Assembly (NCBI GenBank): GCA_051000815.1
Contig: JBPCNX010000092.1
Coordinates: forward strand, 117,109-181,108
Length of the DNA stretch: 64,000 nt
Reading direction: 5' to 3'
Source: PSRF01 sp051000815
GTDB taxonomy: Bacteria; Acidobacteriota; Blastocatellia; Pyrinomonadales; Pyrinomonadaceae
Part shown: in pieces, positions 53,851 through 63,787 of the stretch
How positions within the stretch are numbered: position 1 is the stretch's first letter
How the letters are laid out: every line of letters begins with the position of its first letter
The notes under the pieces: generated by a model
What the model saw: only the letters and a program-made list of their open reading frames with translations
Databases searched by the model: none
Told to the model about the DNA's origin: nothing
Position numbers and translations under genes: made by a program

Positions 53851-56800
53851 TAGAACGTCTGCGTAAAGCGGAAGTGAATCTGGCTGCGTTTGAGACGATA
53901 CACCACTGGCGTGCCGTCGTAGCCATTCGTCGGACCGCGTTGGGGTATCAAAAACTCCGGTGGATTCAACAGGAAGCCGTAGTCGATCGCGAGCGCTCCG
54001 CCCACCGGCGTTTGAATGCGAAATCCCAGCCCGATCGTGTTCGTCCAATGCGCACGAAGATTCGCTGCATTTATCGCCGCCAGAACATCACCCGGTGGTA
54101 TGGGGGTCGAATCTTGTTTCTTGAATAAGTCACCCACCCGGCGAAAGACATTACCGCCGTCGTAAAATGGCACGGCCTGAAATACTTTCGTCAATGGTAT
54201 GCGCGCTTCGAGGTTGATGATTGCCAAGGCGTTGCCACCTACAGGCACGGTAAATGGATTCAGCTCCACAATCTCGCGGTTCTGATCACGAAAGACACCT
54301 TCGGGTATGATTACGAGACGCGGCCCAGCTTCCTCAAAGCTGAAGCCACGTAACGTTGTAGAACCGCCGGAGAAGAATCTCTCGCTAATCGGCAACGTGC
54401 GATCAATCTCATCTATCTGTCCATTGCCGTCCCGATCGCGCGGATTGAAAAGATTCGCCAACCCCAGCGTTGCATTTCCCGCGAAGACTGTGCCGCGAAG
54501 TCTATTGACTTTGTGGTAAGTCCGATAAGACGCCTGCAGCTTGTTGAAAGAAAGGTTTCCGCCAAACTGACGCAAAGCCACAGCGTAGTCAACGCTGAAA
54601 AAATGACCGCGGGTAGCATCAATCTGGTTGTAGCGACATATTTCACCGGGCACGCCGGAGTCAGCCTCTTCGGGATCGCGAACCGCACCCAGCAACCCTC
54701 GTTCGCATCTCTCGCGCGTGTCACGCACAAGGGACGCGCCGAAGCGGGAAAGCCTGACCGCTCTATCAGGTTGCAGGATGGGCCTGATGAGAAGGCTTTG
54801 AAGGTTGAACAGGCGAACATCTTCATAACTGTAACGAGCGAAGACAATCGTGTGCGTCTTCTGATCCAGCACCCTTTGCGTCTCCAGCGCAATCGTGAGC
54901 CGATTGATCGTGGGCTCACTAACATTCGCGCCGAACTCGTCGATCGGATTGCCCTTCTCATCAAGCCGCTGAACAATCCCAAATGTGCCACGATCGATTG
55001 CCGAACGGAAGAAACGGGTCACCGTCGAGTCGCGCAGGTATTGGACGGTAAGCGCGAGCGGAGCAAATTGCCGCTTGTTATATCTCTTGAACTTTGGATC
55101 AATGTATTCAAACCGCAGCAGTTGCTGCTGCGGGCTGACGCGCAGTCGCATGGCGCCGTGTCGCAGCTTGTTCATCAGATTTACATTACTGAGCTCCAGC
55201 AGGCCCAGGGGCCCGGTGTCTGTCGAGAAACCGCCGCCGTAGTCCATCACTCGTGGCTTCTTTTCTTCGACATCGATGATCAGGTCCTTCTTCTTGTATC
55301 CGGAATCGGTCTCACCTGCCGGTTCGACGTGAATGATGACCTGCCGATAGGCATCCGTGAGGTAGAGCTCTCGCTCACTTTCGGCAACCCAGTCGGACCG
55401 CAGCACATCGCCTTCCTGCAGGGGAATGGATCGGATGATTGCGTCACGCTTTCGCTGCTGGGTCTTGGCACTGCCTGTCACGCCATTGACGACGATACGA
55501 TTGATAAATACTTTGTCGCCCTCGTTGGTGCAGGTCCCATTGCGATCCCCCGTGTCCGAACGACATGTGATTGAATAAATCAGCCGTACCTGTTCTTCAT
55601 CACCTTTCTTCGGCAGTTCGACGACAGACAGATCCACCTGGGCATTTGCATAGCCTTCCCGCGAATACAAAGCGACGACCCGGTCGCCGTCGAATCTTGC
55701 CTGCGCCCGGGAAAAAGGCGCATCAATCACGGTCTTCAGTTCATCACGGAGGCGCTCGTCGGTGTAGATCTTATTTCCACGCACTTCGACACCCGCAACC
55801 CGAGTCAGCGGGCCTTCCGTGACATTGAAAGTGATGATCAGATTTTCACCGTTAATAGAAACGCCCTGGAGCACCTCGACCTCCGCCCGGCGGTAACCAA
55901 TCTCGCGCATGTAGTTGCGCACGGTTCGTTTGTCCTGCTCAAGCAGCGTCAGGCTGGTGTAGCCCCGGCCATAGCCTATGAATGGAATTAACCCGAGCGC
56001 ACTCGCTTTCTGGCTCTTGAGGTCGGCCTCAACATCTTCAAATGTGAGTTTATTGGTGCCGGTGATCCGAATGTCTGTAACACGGAAGCGCCTGCCTTTC
56101 TCAATTTGGTATTTAATTTCGACGCTCCGGCCGCTAAGGGTGTCCGGATCAAGATTTTCGCAAGTGTCTCGCGTGCCATTTGCAATTGAGTCCGGCAAGG
56201 GAGGCGTAACTGAGCAGACCGGAGTGATCTCGGCGAAGAAATAGCCGTCTTCCTGGAGCTTGTTGCGCAGTCTGCGGGCGCCTTCCTCAATCGCCGAAAG
56301 ATCGATGTTCCCTTCTCGCTTCACCGGCAACAGCTCTCGCTGCGTTTTCTCGCTGATTTCGTAGTCAGGAATCAAAACGTTTACCTTAGGCCCGATCGCC
56401 CCTTGTAAACTGATCGTCATGCGATTGCTTTCCGGATCGCGTTCGACGCGTGGATCGTCGAGTTGGGGCGCCAGGTTTCCCTGGGCAATGATCGCCTCTC
56501 GAATCCGCTTCACGTCGTCTGCGAGAGCTTCGCGCGTGAAAAACGCGCCGGGTTGCAACTGCAACTGTGGCCCCAGGGGAGCGGGATCGAAGCCGGTAAT
56601 ATTGATGTTAAAAGAATCGATCCGTGCCTGTTCGCCGGGGGTGATGCGATAAGTAACGACCGCGCGTGTGCCGGTGCTGTCGATCTGTTCCTGGGGTTCA
56701 ACCACGGCATTAAAGTACCCGCGGTCACGAAGGTAAACCTGGATCTCGTCAGCGTTGCGAACGATCATCTGTTTTGAAAGGCGAGTGCCTGGCTGGACCA

Positions 56801-57248
56801 AACTGAGCCGGGCACGCAGCTCATCACTCGAGATCGCCGCACCCATCGAAGGAGCGATTTCGAGTTTTACTTCGCTGATCTGTACCTGACGCTGGATCAC
56901 AAATCGCACGCGAATGGGTCCGGTTCTCGGGCTGCCTTCAATCACTTCAACGCGGGCGTTAGCGACTCGCTGCGAATCAAACAACGCTTGCAGCGAATCT
57001 CTTACCCGGACCGCCGAGAATTCGGTATTGGGTAAAACCTTCAGAATCGCCAGAAAGCTGGCCTCGGCCGCAGGATCCGGTTGCGACCCTTCGAAGACAA
57101 TCTCGATCGAACTTATTAACCGCCCTTCGTAGGCATCAAATCCGCGAGCGAGCGTGGTGAGCGAGAGCGTGTGAAGGAAAAGTATTGCGACAAAGAAGCA
57201 AGTCGCAAATATTCTCGGGCCAGCCTTTCCTTTGCCGGCCTTCCCCAT
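53850..57248 (-). CDS. Omp85-family outer-membrane assembly protein (BamA/TamA type)
   Basis: A 1,132-residue outer-membrane protein. After a signal peptide (about 10-35) come repeated POTRA domains (for example IDSFNINITGFDP, VTDIRITGTNKLTFEDVEADL, VAGVEVRGNKIYTDERLRDEL, FINRIVVNGVTG), then a beta-barrel ending in RFTQTF with the aromatic C-terminal residue needed for assembly. The conserved barrel motifs GLGFRIQTPVGG and FSGGSTTLRGF are present. With tamB upstream it probably inserts outer-membrane proteins or moves lipids. The start at 57248 has AGGA five bases upstream; ATG 57278 is possible. Confidence 0.92.
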   Translation of the reverse strand: MGKAGKGKAGPRIFATCFFVAILFLHTLSLTTLARGFDAYEGRLISSIEIVFEGSQPDPAAEASFLAILKVLPNTEFSAVRVRDSLQALFDSQRVANARVEVIEGSPRTGPIRVRFVIQRQVQISEVKLEIAPSMGAAISSDELRARLSLVQPGTRLSKQMIVRNADEIQVYLRDRGYFNAVVEPQEQIDSTGTRAVVTYRITPGEQARIDSFNINITGFDPAPLGPQLQLQPGAFFTREALADDVKRIREAIIAQGNLAPQLDDPRVERDPESNRMTISLQGAIGPKVNVLIPDYEISEKTQRELLPVKREGNIDLSAIEEGARRLRNKLQEDGYFFAEITPVCSVTPPLPDSIANGTRDTCENLDPDTLSGRSVEIKYQIEKGRRFRVTDIRITGTNKLTFEDVEADLKSQKASALGLIPFIGYGRGYTSLTLLEQDKRTVRNYMREIGYRRAEVEVLQGVSINGENLIITFNVTEGPLTRVAGVEVRGNKIYTDERLRDELKTVIDAPFSRAQARFDGDRVVALYSREGYANAQVDLSVVELPKKGDEEQVRLIYSITCRSDTGDRNGTCTNEGDKVFINRIVVNGVTGSAKTQQRKRDAIIRSIPLQEGDVLRSDWVAESERELYLTDAYRQVIIHVEPAGETDSGYKKKDLIIDVEEKKPRVMDYGGGFSTDTGPLGLLELSNVNLMNKLRHGAMRLRVSPQQQLLRFEYIDPKFKRYNKRQFAPLALTVQYLRDSTVTRFFRSAIDRGTFGIVQRLDEKGNPIDEFGANVSEPTINRLTIALETQRVLDQKTHTIVFARYSYEDVRLFNLQSLLIRPILQPDRAVRLSRFGASLVRDTRERCERGLLGAVRDPEEADSGVPGEICRYNQIDATRGHFFSVDYAVALRQFGGNLSFNKLQASYRTYHKVNRLRGTVFAGNATLGLANLFNPRDRDGNGQIDEIDRTLPISERFFSGGSTTLRGFSFEEAGPRLVIIPEGVFRDQNREIVELNPFTVPVGGNALAIINLEARIPLTKVFQAVPFYDGGNVFRRVGDLFKKQDSTPIPPGDVLAAINAANLRAHWTNTIGLGFRIQTPVGGALAIDYGFLLNPPEFLIPQRGPTNGYDGTPVVYRLKRSQIHFRFTQTF

Positions 57249-57280
57249 TTGTTCCTGATTGGTAACCCGGTGCCCCATCC

Positions 57281-60200
57281 TCAAAACCGTTTCCTGAACC
57301 GAATCTCAAAACTGAAATTGTTGTCTTGCGCGGTTAGTCGTCGCGTGGAGGCTTGCTCGTATTGCGCAATAAACGAGATGCGGTCCGATACACGATACTC
57401 AACGGCCAGGATCTGGTTGGGATCAGAAGCGACGTTCGTCGAATAAGTAATCGATAGATTCTTATTGATGCGCTTACCCACGGTCAGCCGAGCACCCGGC
57501 GTGGAACCGGTGCGTCCGCCGATTACGGGATTAATCTCAAACCGGCTCAGACCGAAGAGTTTGCTGGTGGCGCGTTGAGCCGGAGCGTTGATCAGGGCAT
57601 CGGTCAGCAAACTTGTGGCAGTGCCCAATCCGGATTGTGAGAGGACTGAAGCACTCGTGTCGCTTGTCGAGAGCTGGCCCGTCGTAATCAGCGCCACCAC
57701 ATCGGCCTGCGGCAACGACGGTTCGGAACTAACAACTGCTTGCGGCTGAGAAAGCGGCCCGGTGAGTGTGACGGTCACACGGTAACCGCGAATCTGAGCT
57801 TCGCCCTGAATGTTGACGATGGGATCGGCATTGCGGCCGGCAGGAAGGTCCATCAAAGCGCGCGTGATCTCGTAACGATCGTTGCGAAAGTTAAGCGTGC
57901 CGCTGGTCGCGGTGATTCTTCCCGAAATCACCGGGTCCTTAACGGGACCATTGATCTGCAATGAAACTGATCCCACCAAATCTGCAAGGTTGTTTCTGAC
58001 GACCAGTGCGTTGCGGCCTTCGACTCTCAGATCGTTGAAGAGTGCAGCGCGCGTGAATTCCAGCTCGCCGCCTTCTTCAATTGATTCCTCGCGGCGAAAA
58101 TTGATCAGATCAGCAAGCTCGATGTCCTCGGTGTATTCCGTGCGTCGCAACGTAACCATACCGCCGACGAGTTGTTCCCGCGCGGAACCTTTGATTTCGA
58201 GATCGGCATCGACCGTCGAACGAAAATCAGTGGGAAACGGGACAGTAACGTTTTCACCGTGCACGTTTACGAGAAATTCTGCCAGAGAAATCCCATCGAG
58301 CCGCGCGCCACCGGAAACACGGACATGCCCGCCGCCCATGGTGCCGGTTAGAGATTCGATCTGCGCCTGGTTGGAGGTGAACCTGACAACAGACTTCAGA
58401 TTGGAAATCGTCCAGCGTTCATTGCCAAGCAACAACGAAACCGAACCCGTGTTTACCGAGGCCGTGCCTGTTAATCTCGGAAGTTCGTAGGTGCCGATAA
58501 CGCGAACTGCGACATCGGCAACGCCTGAGGTGAAAACATCAGGCGAGAGGCCATTCAAGACGCGCAGGTTCAGCTGACCGACCGCAGTAAAAGTCTGTCT
58601 GCCTCCCGGACCCACAGCTAACCTGCCACCAAGGGAGATATTTGTACCGGGACCAGTGAACTGCGTCTTCTCAAAAAAGACTTCGCTCGGCGAGAACTGA
58701 ACCAGCAAGGGAGAAGTTGCCGTCAGCTGAACGTCCTCAACACGGAAAGTCAGCTCCGTTAAGTTGGCGGTGCCCTGCAAGCCTGTCAGGGAAAACTCAT
58801 TGTCCTCATCGACCAGATTGCCGGAGGCCTTAATTATACCCGTGGCCCGTCCGGTAACTTTCACCTGACTTTGCGGCAGGATTATTCCCATGAGGGTTGT
58901 AAGGTCGGCATCGTTAAGCGTGGTTTCCAAATTCGCCGCCAGCTTTGGATCGCCGAGATTGACGTTCGCCGATATTACCTGGGGCTGACCCAGCAAACCG
59001 GTGGTGAGCGTGATGTTGAGTTGTTTATTCTCAGTTCTTCCCACGAGAGCGAGGGTACCGGCGGGCCGCCCATTAATCGTCACGTCTTTCCCTGTTCCGT
59101 CGAAAGTAACCTGATAACCGGAGAAATCATCGTCGGCCAGGTTGCCGATGACGTGTGCGGTGAAATCGCCGGTTCCGGTGAGCGGGGGCAGTCCCGGCCT
59201 GGCCAGCGCGCCGAGCCGGCTAAGCTGCACTCCCTCCGCACGTCCTTGAAGGTCAAATATCTTCGACTCTGTGTTGTAAGTGCCACTGGCAATGATGTGT
59301 CCGGCACTTAAGTTCGCGTCGATGTTTTCAATCTTAACTTCCGAGCCACTGAACGTTGCCCGGGCAAGGAGGCTCTGCAGCGGTTCACCCGCGAGGCGCC
59401 CGGCGCCAAAGCGCAACTCAGCGTTGCCGTTCATAGCGTTTGGAATACCGGAGATTTGTACCTGACCGGAGACGTCGGCCTGTGTATCGCCTAACTGTGC
59501 GCGCGTGGTCCTGCTCAAAGGGAGCACGGCAATCAAGGCGGCGGCATTCACCCGGTCGAGCGTCGCCGTGAGACTGACGTTGTCTTTTCCCACGCGCGGC
59601 GCATTGACCGCAAACTGCATTCCACCGCCGTCTTTTTCAGTAAGCCGGCCATCAGGGATCCGAAGTTCCGCCGCAGTCATCACAATCGTCGCCGAGACCG
59701 CACCCAGATCGTTGCCATTAATGATTACGGAGCCGAGCGAAACGCGACCATCGACGTCAGGCGAACGGAGCTTCCCACGCAGGGTGCCATCGAAAGCGAG
59801 TTGACCTCCGAGATCGAGACCGTAGCTGCGCATCTGTTCTTCGATGTCAGGCAACAAGCCTGAAGAAATAAGAACTGCCTGCAGCTCGGAGGCATCAGAC
59901 GAATTCAATGCCACCTTGAGATTCGAGTCGCCGCTAAATGAAAACTGACCGGTAGCCTGCAGGGTGGATGCAGCGGTACGCAGGTCTACTCTCTGGATCT
60001 GAAATAATCCGCGGTTGGCGTTAATTGAAACCTCACCAGTAACGGGCACACTACCGCTTTCCACCGCACCCGTTTCTGCAGTGAGTTGGGACGTAAGCGT
60101 TCCCGACGCTTCCGCGAAGTCAGTGCCGGGAAAAGTCAGATCCACTCTGCCGCTGGCGCGACCGGCTATCGGCACCGCTGCGTCCGCGAATGCCGTGAGC

Positions 60201-62242
60201 GGACCAGCGATGTCGAGATCAGTAAAGTCCGCGACAATTCGCGAACTACCGCCGCGGCCGATTGCTATCCGGGCGTTGCCGGCTGCCTGCCCTTTGAAGG
60301 CCTCCGCCTTGAAATTGTTGAGTTGAATATCAGTGCTGGTCGCCACCAGGTTTGCCTGGACGTGGCCCAGGTCCATGCGACCCAACACACCGCCCCCGAT
60401 GCTCAGGTCGGCACTCGCGCGATAACGGCCCGAAGGCTCGACTACAAACACCGGCCGCGTTAGCTTTACGTTGTCAGCGTGACCATCAGCGAGTTTGACA
60501 GTACCAGCGTCGATATCGGCAGTTGATCCCTGAATCCGGCCATCACGCACCGACAGACGCACCCCGGCAATGTTCACGCTTCCGATCTCCGCTCCGGCTG
60601 CGGAGGTTGCTCCCACCTGCACGTCTTTTACAACAACGCTCGTCACACCATCCTTGCTGACGGCGTTGACGTCATTGGCTGTAACGCCTTGCACGCGCGC
60701 GCCCGATGCCACCACCGTTCCCGCCTGGACCCTGGCGATAGTCGCTGTAGTAACGCTGTTCTCGTTACGCACGCGGAGATCGGATGCGGTTATTCCATTC
60801 ACATTCGCGCCAGCCGAGCTCAAACTGTTCGCGCGAAACTGACCAGAGGACGCAGTAAGGACACCGTCGTTAAGCTCGGCTCGAGCATCCATCAGGATCA
60901 GTCCCGCGATTGTAGTGCCGTAGCTTCGCTCAGCTGCAGCTCGCAACTCGCCAACCCAACGAAAGTCAGAACCGGTCCCCATCACACCACCGACCATTTG
61001 CACGGTACTCAACTGAAAATCCCCTGCAGTCAAAAGTTCGGCTACGGCGCGGCCGTTGATGTTGTAGCTCTTTCCCTGACCCGAGCCGGCGGCGGTCACG
61101 TTCAGGCCTCTCAATCGCACGCCATCCGCCGCCAGGGCGTCTGATGTGATAGTCCCTTCAACTTTGTACTGATCACCTTCTCCGGAAACCTTGCCGACAA
61201 AATTACCGGCTCCGCGCAGGGTTGTTTGTGGCTGCAACACCTCTGAAACCTGCGTCAAATCAACCGACGACGTGGCGTTCATCTGATAACGAAGCGCGCG
61301 CCAGTCGTCCATAACGCCTTCCAGCCGTGCTTCGGCGATCGGCGAACGCAGCACAAGCTCATGAATCTCAGCACGTGTCTGATTCACGCGGCCGCGAGCG
61401 TTGACCGAGATCTCTTTGATGGGGCGGCCGTCGTAGGTAAAAGTTGAATTCGTAAGCGCGAGCGTAACCGTGTTCATCCAACTTTCGGCCGGTGCCGTGG
61501 GATCGTCAGGTTGAATAGTCGCCTGCAGATTGCGCGCCTCGCCGGAAATCTCATGGCGCGCATCGCCGTAATGAATCACGCCGTTTTGAATTTCGAGCCG
61601 CGCCGTGGAGTAAGCAAACAGAATGCGCCGGTTCGGCTCAGGAGGCGGAATGTGGATGTTGCGAAGATTAGAGCGACCCTGCTCGTCAAAAGTTATCCAG
61701 GCTTCAAGTCCCTCGATTTTTAGATCCTGGAGGTTGATGTTGCGGCGGAGGTTGAGGGCGTATAGATCCTCAATGCGAACCGTGGCGAGCAGCCGATCAA
61801 TCTTGCCGAGCTTCTCACCGGTCTGCGAGTCAAACAATTCCAGACCGAGCATCTCCACAGTCTGCGGCGTAAATGCGGTGTGAAACTCCCTGATCTCAGC
61901 GCGAATTCCGTAGTTTGCGAAAGTTCCTTTGATCTGGCCGGCAACGTAGTTGTCCACATACCCAAGACGGTAAAGCAAGACCGCGAGCAGTATCAGCGCT
62001 ACTACGCCGATGGACGCGGCGACGGTGGCGATCAGTGCGTTACGTTTTGTGAGATAGCGGCGGCGTCTGCCCTGGGGCGTGTGCGGATGTTTACGACGCG
62101 CATCGCGGTTGGCAATCGCTTCGGCACGTGGCGGCAAGGGCTCGTCGGTTTCCGACTGGAGAGCCTCGACTACTGTGTCATGCTCACGAATCGGCTCATC
62201 CGCAGGCTTGTCCGAAGGGTTCTCGCGGTCGTCTACACTCAT
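57281..62242 (-). CDS. tamB: TamB/YdbH-like translocation and assembly protein (DUF490)
   Basis: A 1,653-residue protein with a cytoplasmic charged N-terminus, one membrane helix (about 65-90), a very long beta-helical periplasmic body of AsmA/TamB-type repeats, and a C-terminal TamB (DUF490) domain with FQINPVIGGRTGSTPGARLT-type features (SRFEINPVIGGRTG, LTVGKRINKNLSITYSTNV). Such proteins form hydrophobic grooves carrying phospholipid to the outer membrane and help insert barrels. The stop at 57281 lies 33 bases before the Omp85 start. The start at 62242 begins a soluble tail (MSVDDRENPSD); a TTG is possible upstream. Confidence 0.92.
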   Translation of the reverse strand: MSVDDRENPSDKPADEPIREHDTVVEALQSETDEPLPPRAEAIANRDARRKHPHTPQGRRRRYLTKRNALIATVAASIGVVALILLAVLLYRLGYVDNYVAGQIKGTFANYGIRAEIREFHTAFTPQTVEMLGLELFDSQTGEKLGKIDRLLATVRIEDLYALNLRRNINLQDLKIEGLEAWITFDEQGRSNLRNIHIPPPEPNRRILFAYSTARLEIQNGVIHYGDARHEISGEARNLQATIQPDDPTAPAESWMNTVTLALTNSTFTYDGRPIKEISVNARGRVNQTRAEIHELVLRSPIAEARLEGVMDDWRALRYQMNATSSVDLTQVSEVLQPQTTLRGAGNFVGKVSGEGDQYKVEGTITSDALAADGVRLRGLNVTAAGSGQGKSYNINGRAVAELLTAGDFQLSTVQMVGGVMGTGSDFRWVGELRAAAERSYGTTIAGLILMDARAELNDGVLTASSGQFRANSLSSAGANVNGITASDLRVRNENSVTTATIARVQAGTVVASGARVQGVTANDVNAVSKDGVTSVVVKDVQVGATSAAGAEIGSVNIAGVRLSVRDGRIQGSTADIDAGTVKLADGHADNVKLTRPVFVVEPSGRYRASADLSIGGGVLGRMDLGHVQANLVATSTDIQLNNFKAEAFKGQAAGNARIAIGRGGSSRIVADFTDLDIAGPLTAFADAAVPIAGRASGRVDLTFPGTDFAEASGTLTSQLTAETGAVESGSVPVTGEVSINANRGLFQIQRVDLRTAASTLQATGQFSFSGDSNLKVALNSSDASELQAVLISSGLLPDIEEQMRSYGLDLGGQLAFDGTLRGKLRSPDVDGRVSLGSVIINGNDLGAVSATIVMTAAELRIPDGRLTEKDGGGMQFAVNAPRVGKDNVSLTATLDRVNAAALIAVLPLSRTTRAQLGDTQADVSGQVQISGIPNAMNGNAELRFGAGRLAGEPLQSLLARATFSGSEVKIENIDANLSAGHIIASGTYNTESKIFDLQGRAEGVQLSRLGALARPGLPPLTGTGDFTAHVIGNLADDDFSGYQVTFDGTGKDVTINGRPAGTLALVGRTENKQLNITLTTGLLGQPQVISANVNLGDPKLAANLETTLNDADLTTLMGIILPQSQVKVTGRATGIIKASGNLVDEDNEFSLTGLQGTANLTELTFRVEDVQLTATSPLLVQFSPSEVFFEKTQFTGPGTNISLGGRLAVGPGGRQTFTAVGQLNLRVLNGLSPDVFTSGVADVAVRVIGTYELPRLTGTASVNTGSVSLLLGNERWTISNLKSVVRFTSNQAQIESLTGTMGGGHVRVSGGARLDGISLAEFLVNVHGENVTVPFPTDFRSTVDADLEIKGSAREQLVGGMVTLRRTEYTEDIELADLINFRREESIEEGGELEFTRAALFNDLRVEGRNALVVRNNLADLVGSVSLQINGPVKDPVISGRITATSGTLNFRNDRYEITRALMDLPAGRNADPIVNIQGEAQIRGYRVTVTLTGPLSQPQAVVSSEPSLPQADVVALITTGQLSTSDTSASVLSQSGLGTATSLLTDALINAPAQRATSKLFGLSRFEINPVIGGRTGSTPGARLTVGKRINKNLSITYSTNVASDPNQILAVEYRVSDRISFIAQYEQASTRRLTAQDNNFSFEIRFRKRF

Positions 62243-62400
62243 AGCGCACAGCCGCCAATCACGGCCAAAAAGCAAGGTCGAATTATAGAGGGAGAGCCCG
62301 AAAAGCTAGAACTGAGCCGCTTGTCAACACTACGGTCAGGGTGAACCAACTCGCATTGCCAAACTCAAAAGAGGAGTCGAACTAAGAGATGGCTCGGCGC

Positions 62401-63606
62401 TCAAGTGCGTTGCTCTCTTTTTTCACTCCGCGGCACCCTATGGTCCGCCGGCGGCTCCTTAAGATAGGCGGGCTGACCCAGGGGGACATTGCCGACGACC
62501 TCGAGTTCAAATCCCTCGAGCGCCGCAACTTTGGGGGGATGATTTGTCAGCAGAAGGATACGTCGCAAGCCAAGGTCGTGCAGGATTTGCGCTCCCACAC
62601 CGTAATCGCGATTCAATCCATAACTTGTTTCCAGACTCGCTTCCTGCTTGCTCAAGCCACGCTCCTGCATAACTGCGTATGTCCGCAACTGATTCACGAG
62701 ATCGAGACTGTGCTCGCGCTGCCGTAAGTAAAGCACGACCCCGCTTCCGGCGGCAGCAATTTTTTCCAACGCCGAATGCAGTTGAAAACCCGTGTCGTCA
62801 ACGAGCGAACCAAACATATCGCAGGTGACGTTTTCAGTGTGTACGCGGACGAGCACCGGTTCGTCAGGGTCGTCGTCCAGGTCGCCCATCACCATCGCCA
62901 GGTGGACGTCACCGTTGATGATGTTTTCATAAGCGATGGCGCGAAAGAGTCCATGAACGGTGGGCAGGTCAGTTTCGACAACGCGGCGCACCAGCGTCTC
63001 TTTGCTGATGCGATAACGAACCAAATCCGCGACCGTGATCATTTTCAAATCGTGTGCGGCGGCAAACTCTTTGAGTTCCGGGAGTCGCGCCATCGTTCCG
63101 TCTTCATTCATGATCTCGCAGATGACACCGGCGGGATAAAGACCAGCAAGCCGCGCGATATCGACACTCGCTTCGGTTTGACCCGCGCGAACGAGTACGC
63201 CGCCGGTTTTCGCGCGCAACGGAAAGATGTGACCCGGCCGGGCAAGATCCGAGGGCCTGGTTTTGGGATCGACTGCCGTCAGGATTGTCGTGGCGCGATC
63301 GGAAGCGGAAATGCCGGTTGAGACTCCTTTGCGTCCGTCGATGGAAACGGTAAAAGCAGTCCCAAGGAATGATGTGTTATCGGCGACCTGAGTTGTCAGG
63401 TGCAGCTCATCGCAGCGCTCTTCAGTAAGCGGCAGGCAGATCAGGCCGCGGGCGTACCGGGCCATGAAGTTGATGACTTCAGGCGTGACTTTTTCCGCGG
63501 CACAAACGAGATCGCCTTCGTTCTCACGATCTTCATCGTCCACGATGATGATCATGCGCCCTTCGCGAATATCGGCGGCGGCGGCGGCAATGGAAGCAAA
63601 TGACAT
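62401..63606 (-). CDS. ribBA: RibBA-type protein: active-looking DHBP synthase, degenerate GTP cyclohydrolase II
   Basis: A 401-residue riboflavin-pathway protein. The N-terminal DHBP synthase domain (1-200) is intact: IIVDDEDRENEGDL, TGISASDRATTI, RPGHIFPLRA and TEASVDIARLAG make 3,4-dihydroxybutanone-4-phosphate from ribulose-5-phosphate. The GTP cyclohydrolase II half keeps the fold but not the site. The zinc cysteines of the usual SEC...RCDCG motif are TEN...VDDTG (about 257-273), and RQEGRGIGL is RQREHSLDL (295-303). It probably cannot hydrolyse GTP. A heptamer-repeat region lies upstream. Confidence 0.92.
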   Translation of the reverse strand: MSFASIAAAAADIREGRMIIIVDDEDRENEGDLVCAAEKVTPEVINFMARYARGLICLPLTEERCDELHLTTQVADNTSFLGTAFTVSIDGRKGVSTGISASDRATTILTAVDPKTRPSDLARPGHIFPLRAKTGGVLVRAGQTEASVDIARLAGLYPAGVICEIMNEDGTMARLPELKEFAAAHDLKMITVADLVRYRISKETLVRRVVETDLPTVHGLFRAIAYENIINGDVHLAMVMGDLDDDPDEPVLVRVHTENVTCDMFGSLVDDTGFQLHSALEKIAAAGSGVVLYLRQREHSLDLVNQLRTYAVMQERGLSKQEASLETSYGLNRDYGVGAQILHDLGLRRILLLTNHPPKVAALEGFELEVVGNVPLGQPAYLKEPPADHRVPRSEKREQRT

Positions 63607-63610
63607 AATA

Positions 63611-63787
63611 CTGGTTTTGGTCTTGGGTCTGGGTCTCGGGTCTTGTTTCTTTTTTGTTCTTTGGTCTTTGGCCTTTGCTCTTGGTTCTCTTTGGCCTGGA
63701 GCTATTGCTCTTTGCCTTTATGTTCCTTTTTGACTCTTGAACTCTTCTTTTCTGAGATCTGAGATCTTAGATCTGCAATCGGAATAT
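63611..63787. repeat. Long heptamer-repeat tract upstream of ribBA
   Basis: 63611-63720 consists of drifting seven-base units (ggtcttg, ggtctcg, ttctttg, gtctttg, gcctttg), beginning about five bases from the ribBA start codon. 63752-63779 has another run (ctgagat, ctgagat, cttagat, ctgcaat). The longest such tract in the window. Confidence 0.75.

Noticed and set aside
54513..55574. 353-codon plus-strand open frame
   Set aside because: Antisense to the Omp85 gene, whose motifs are strong.
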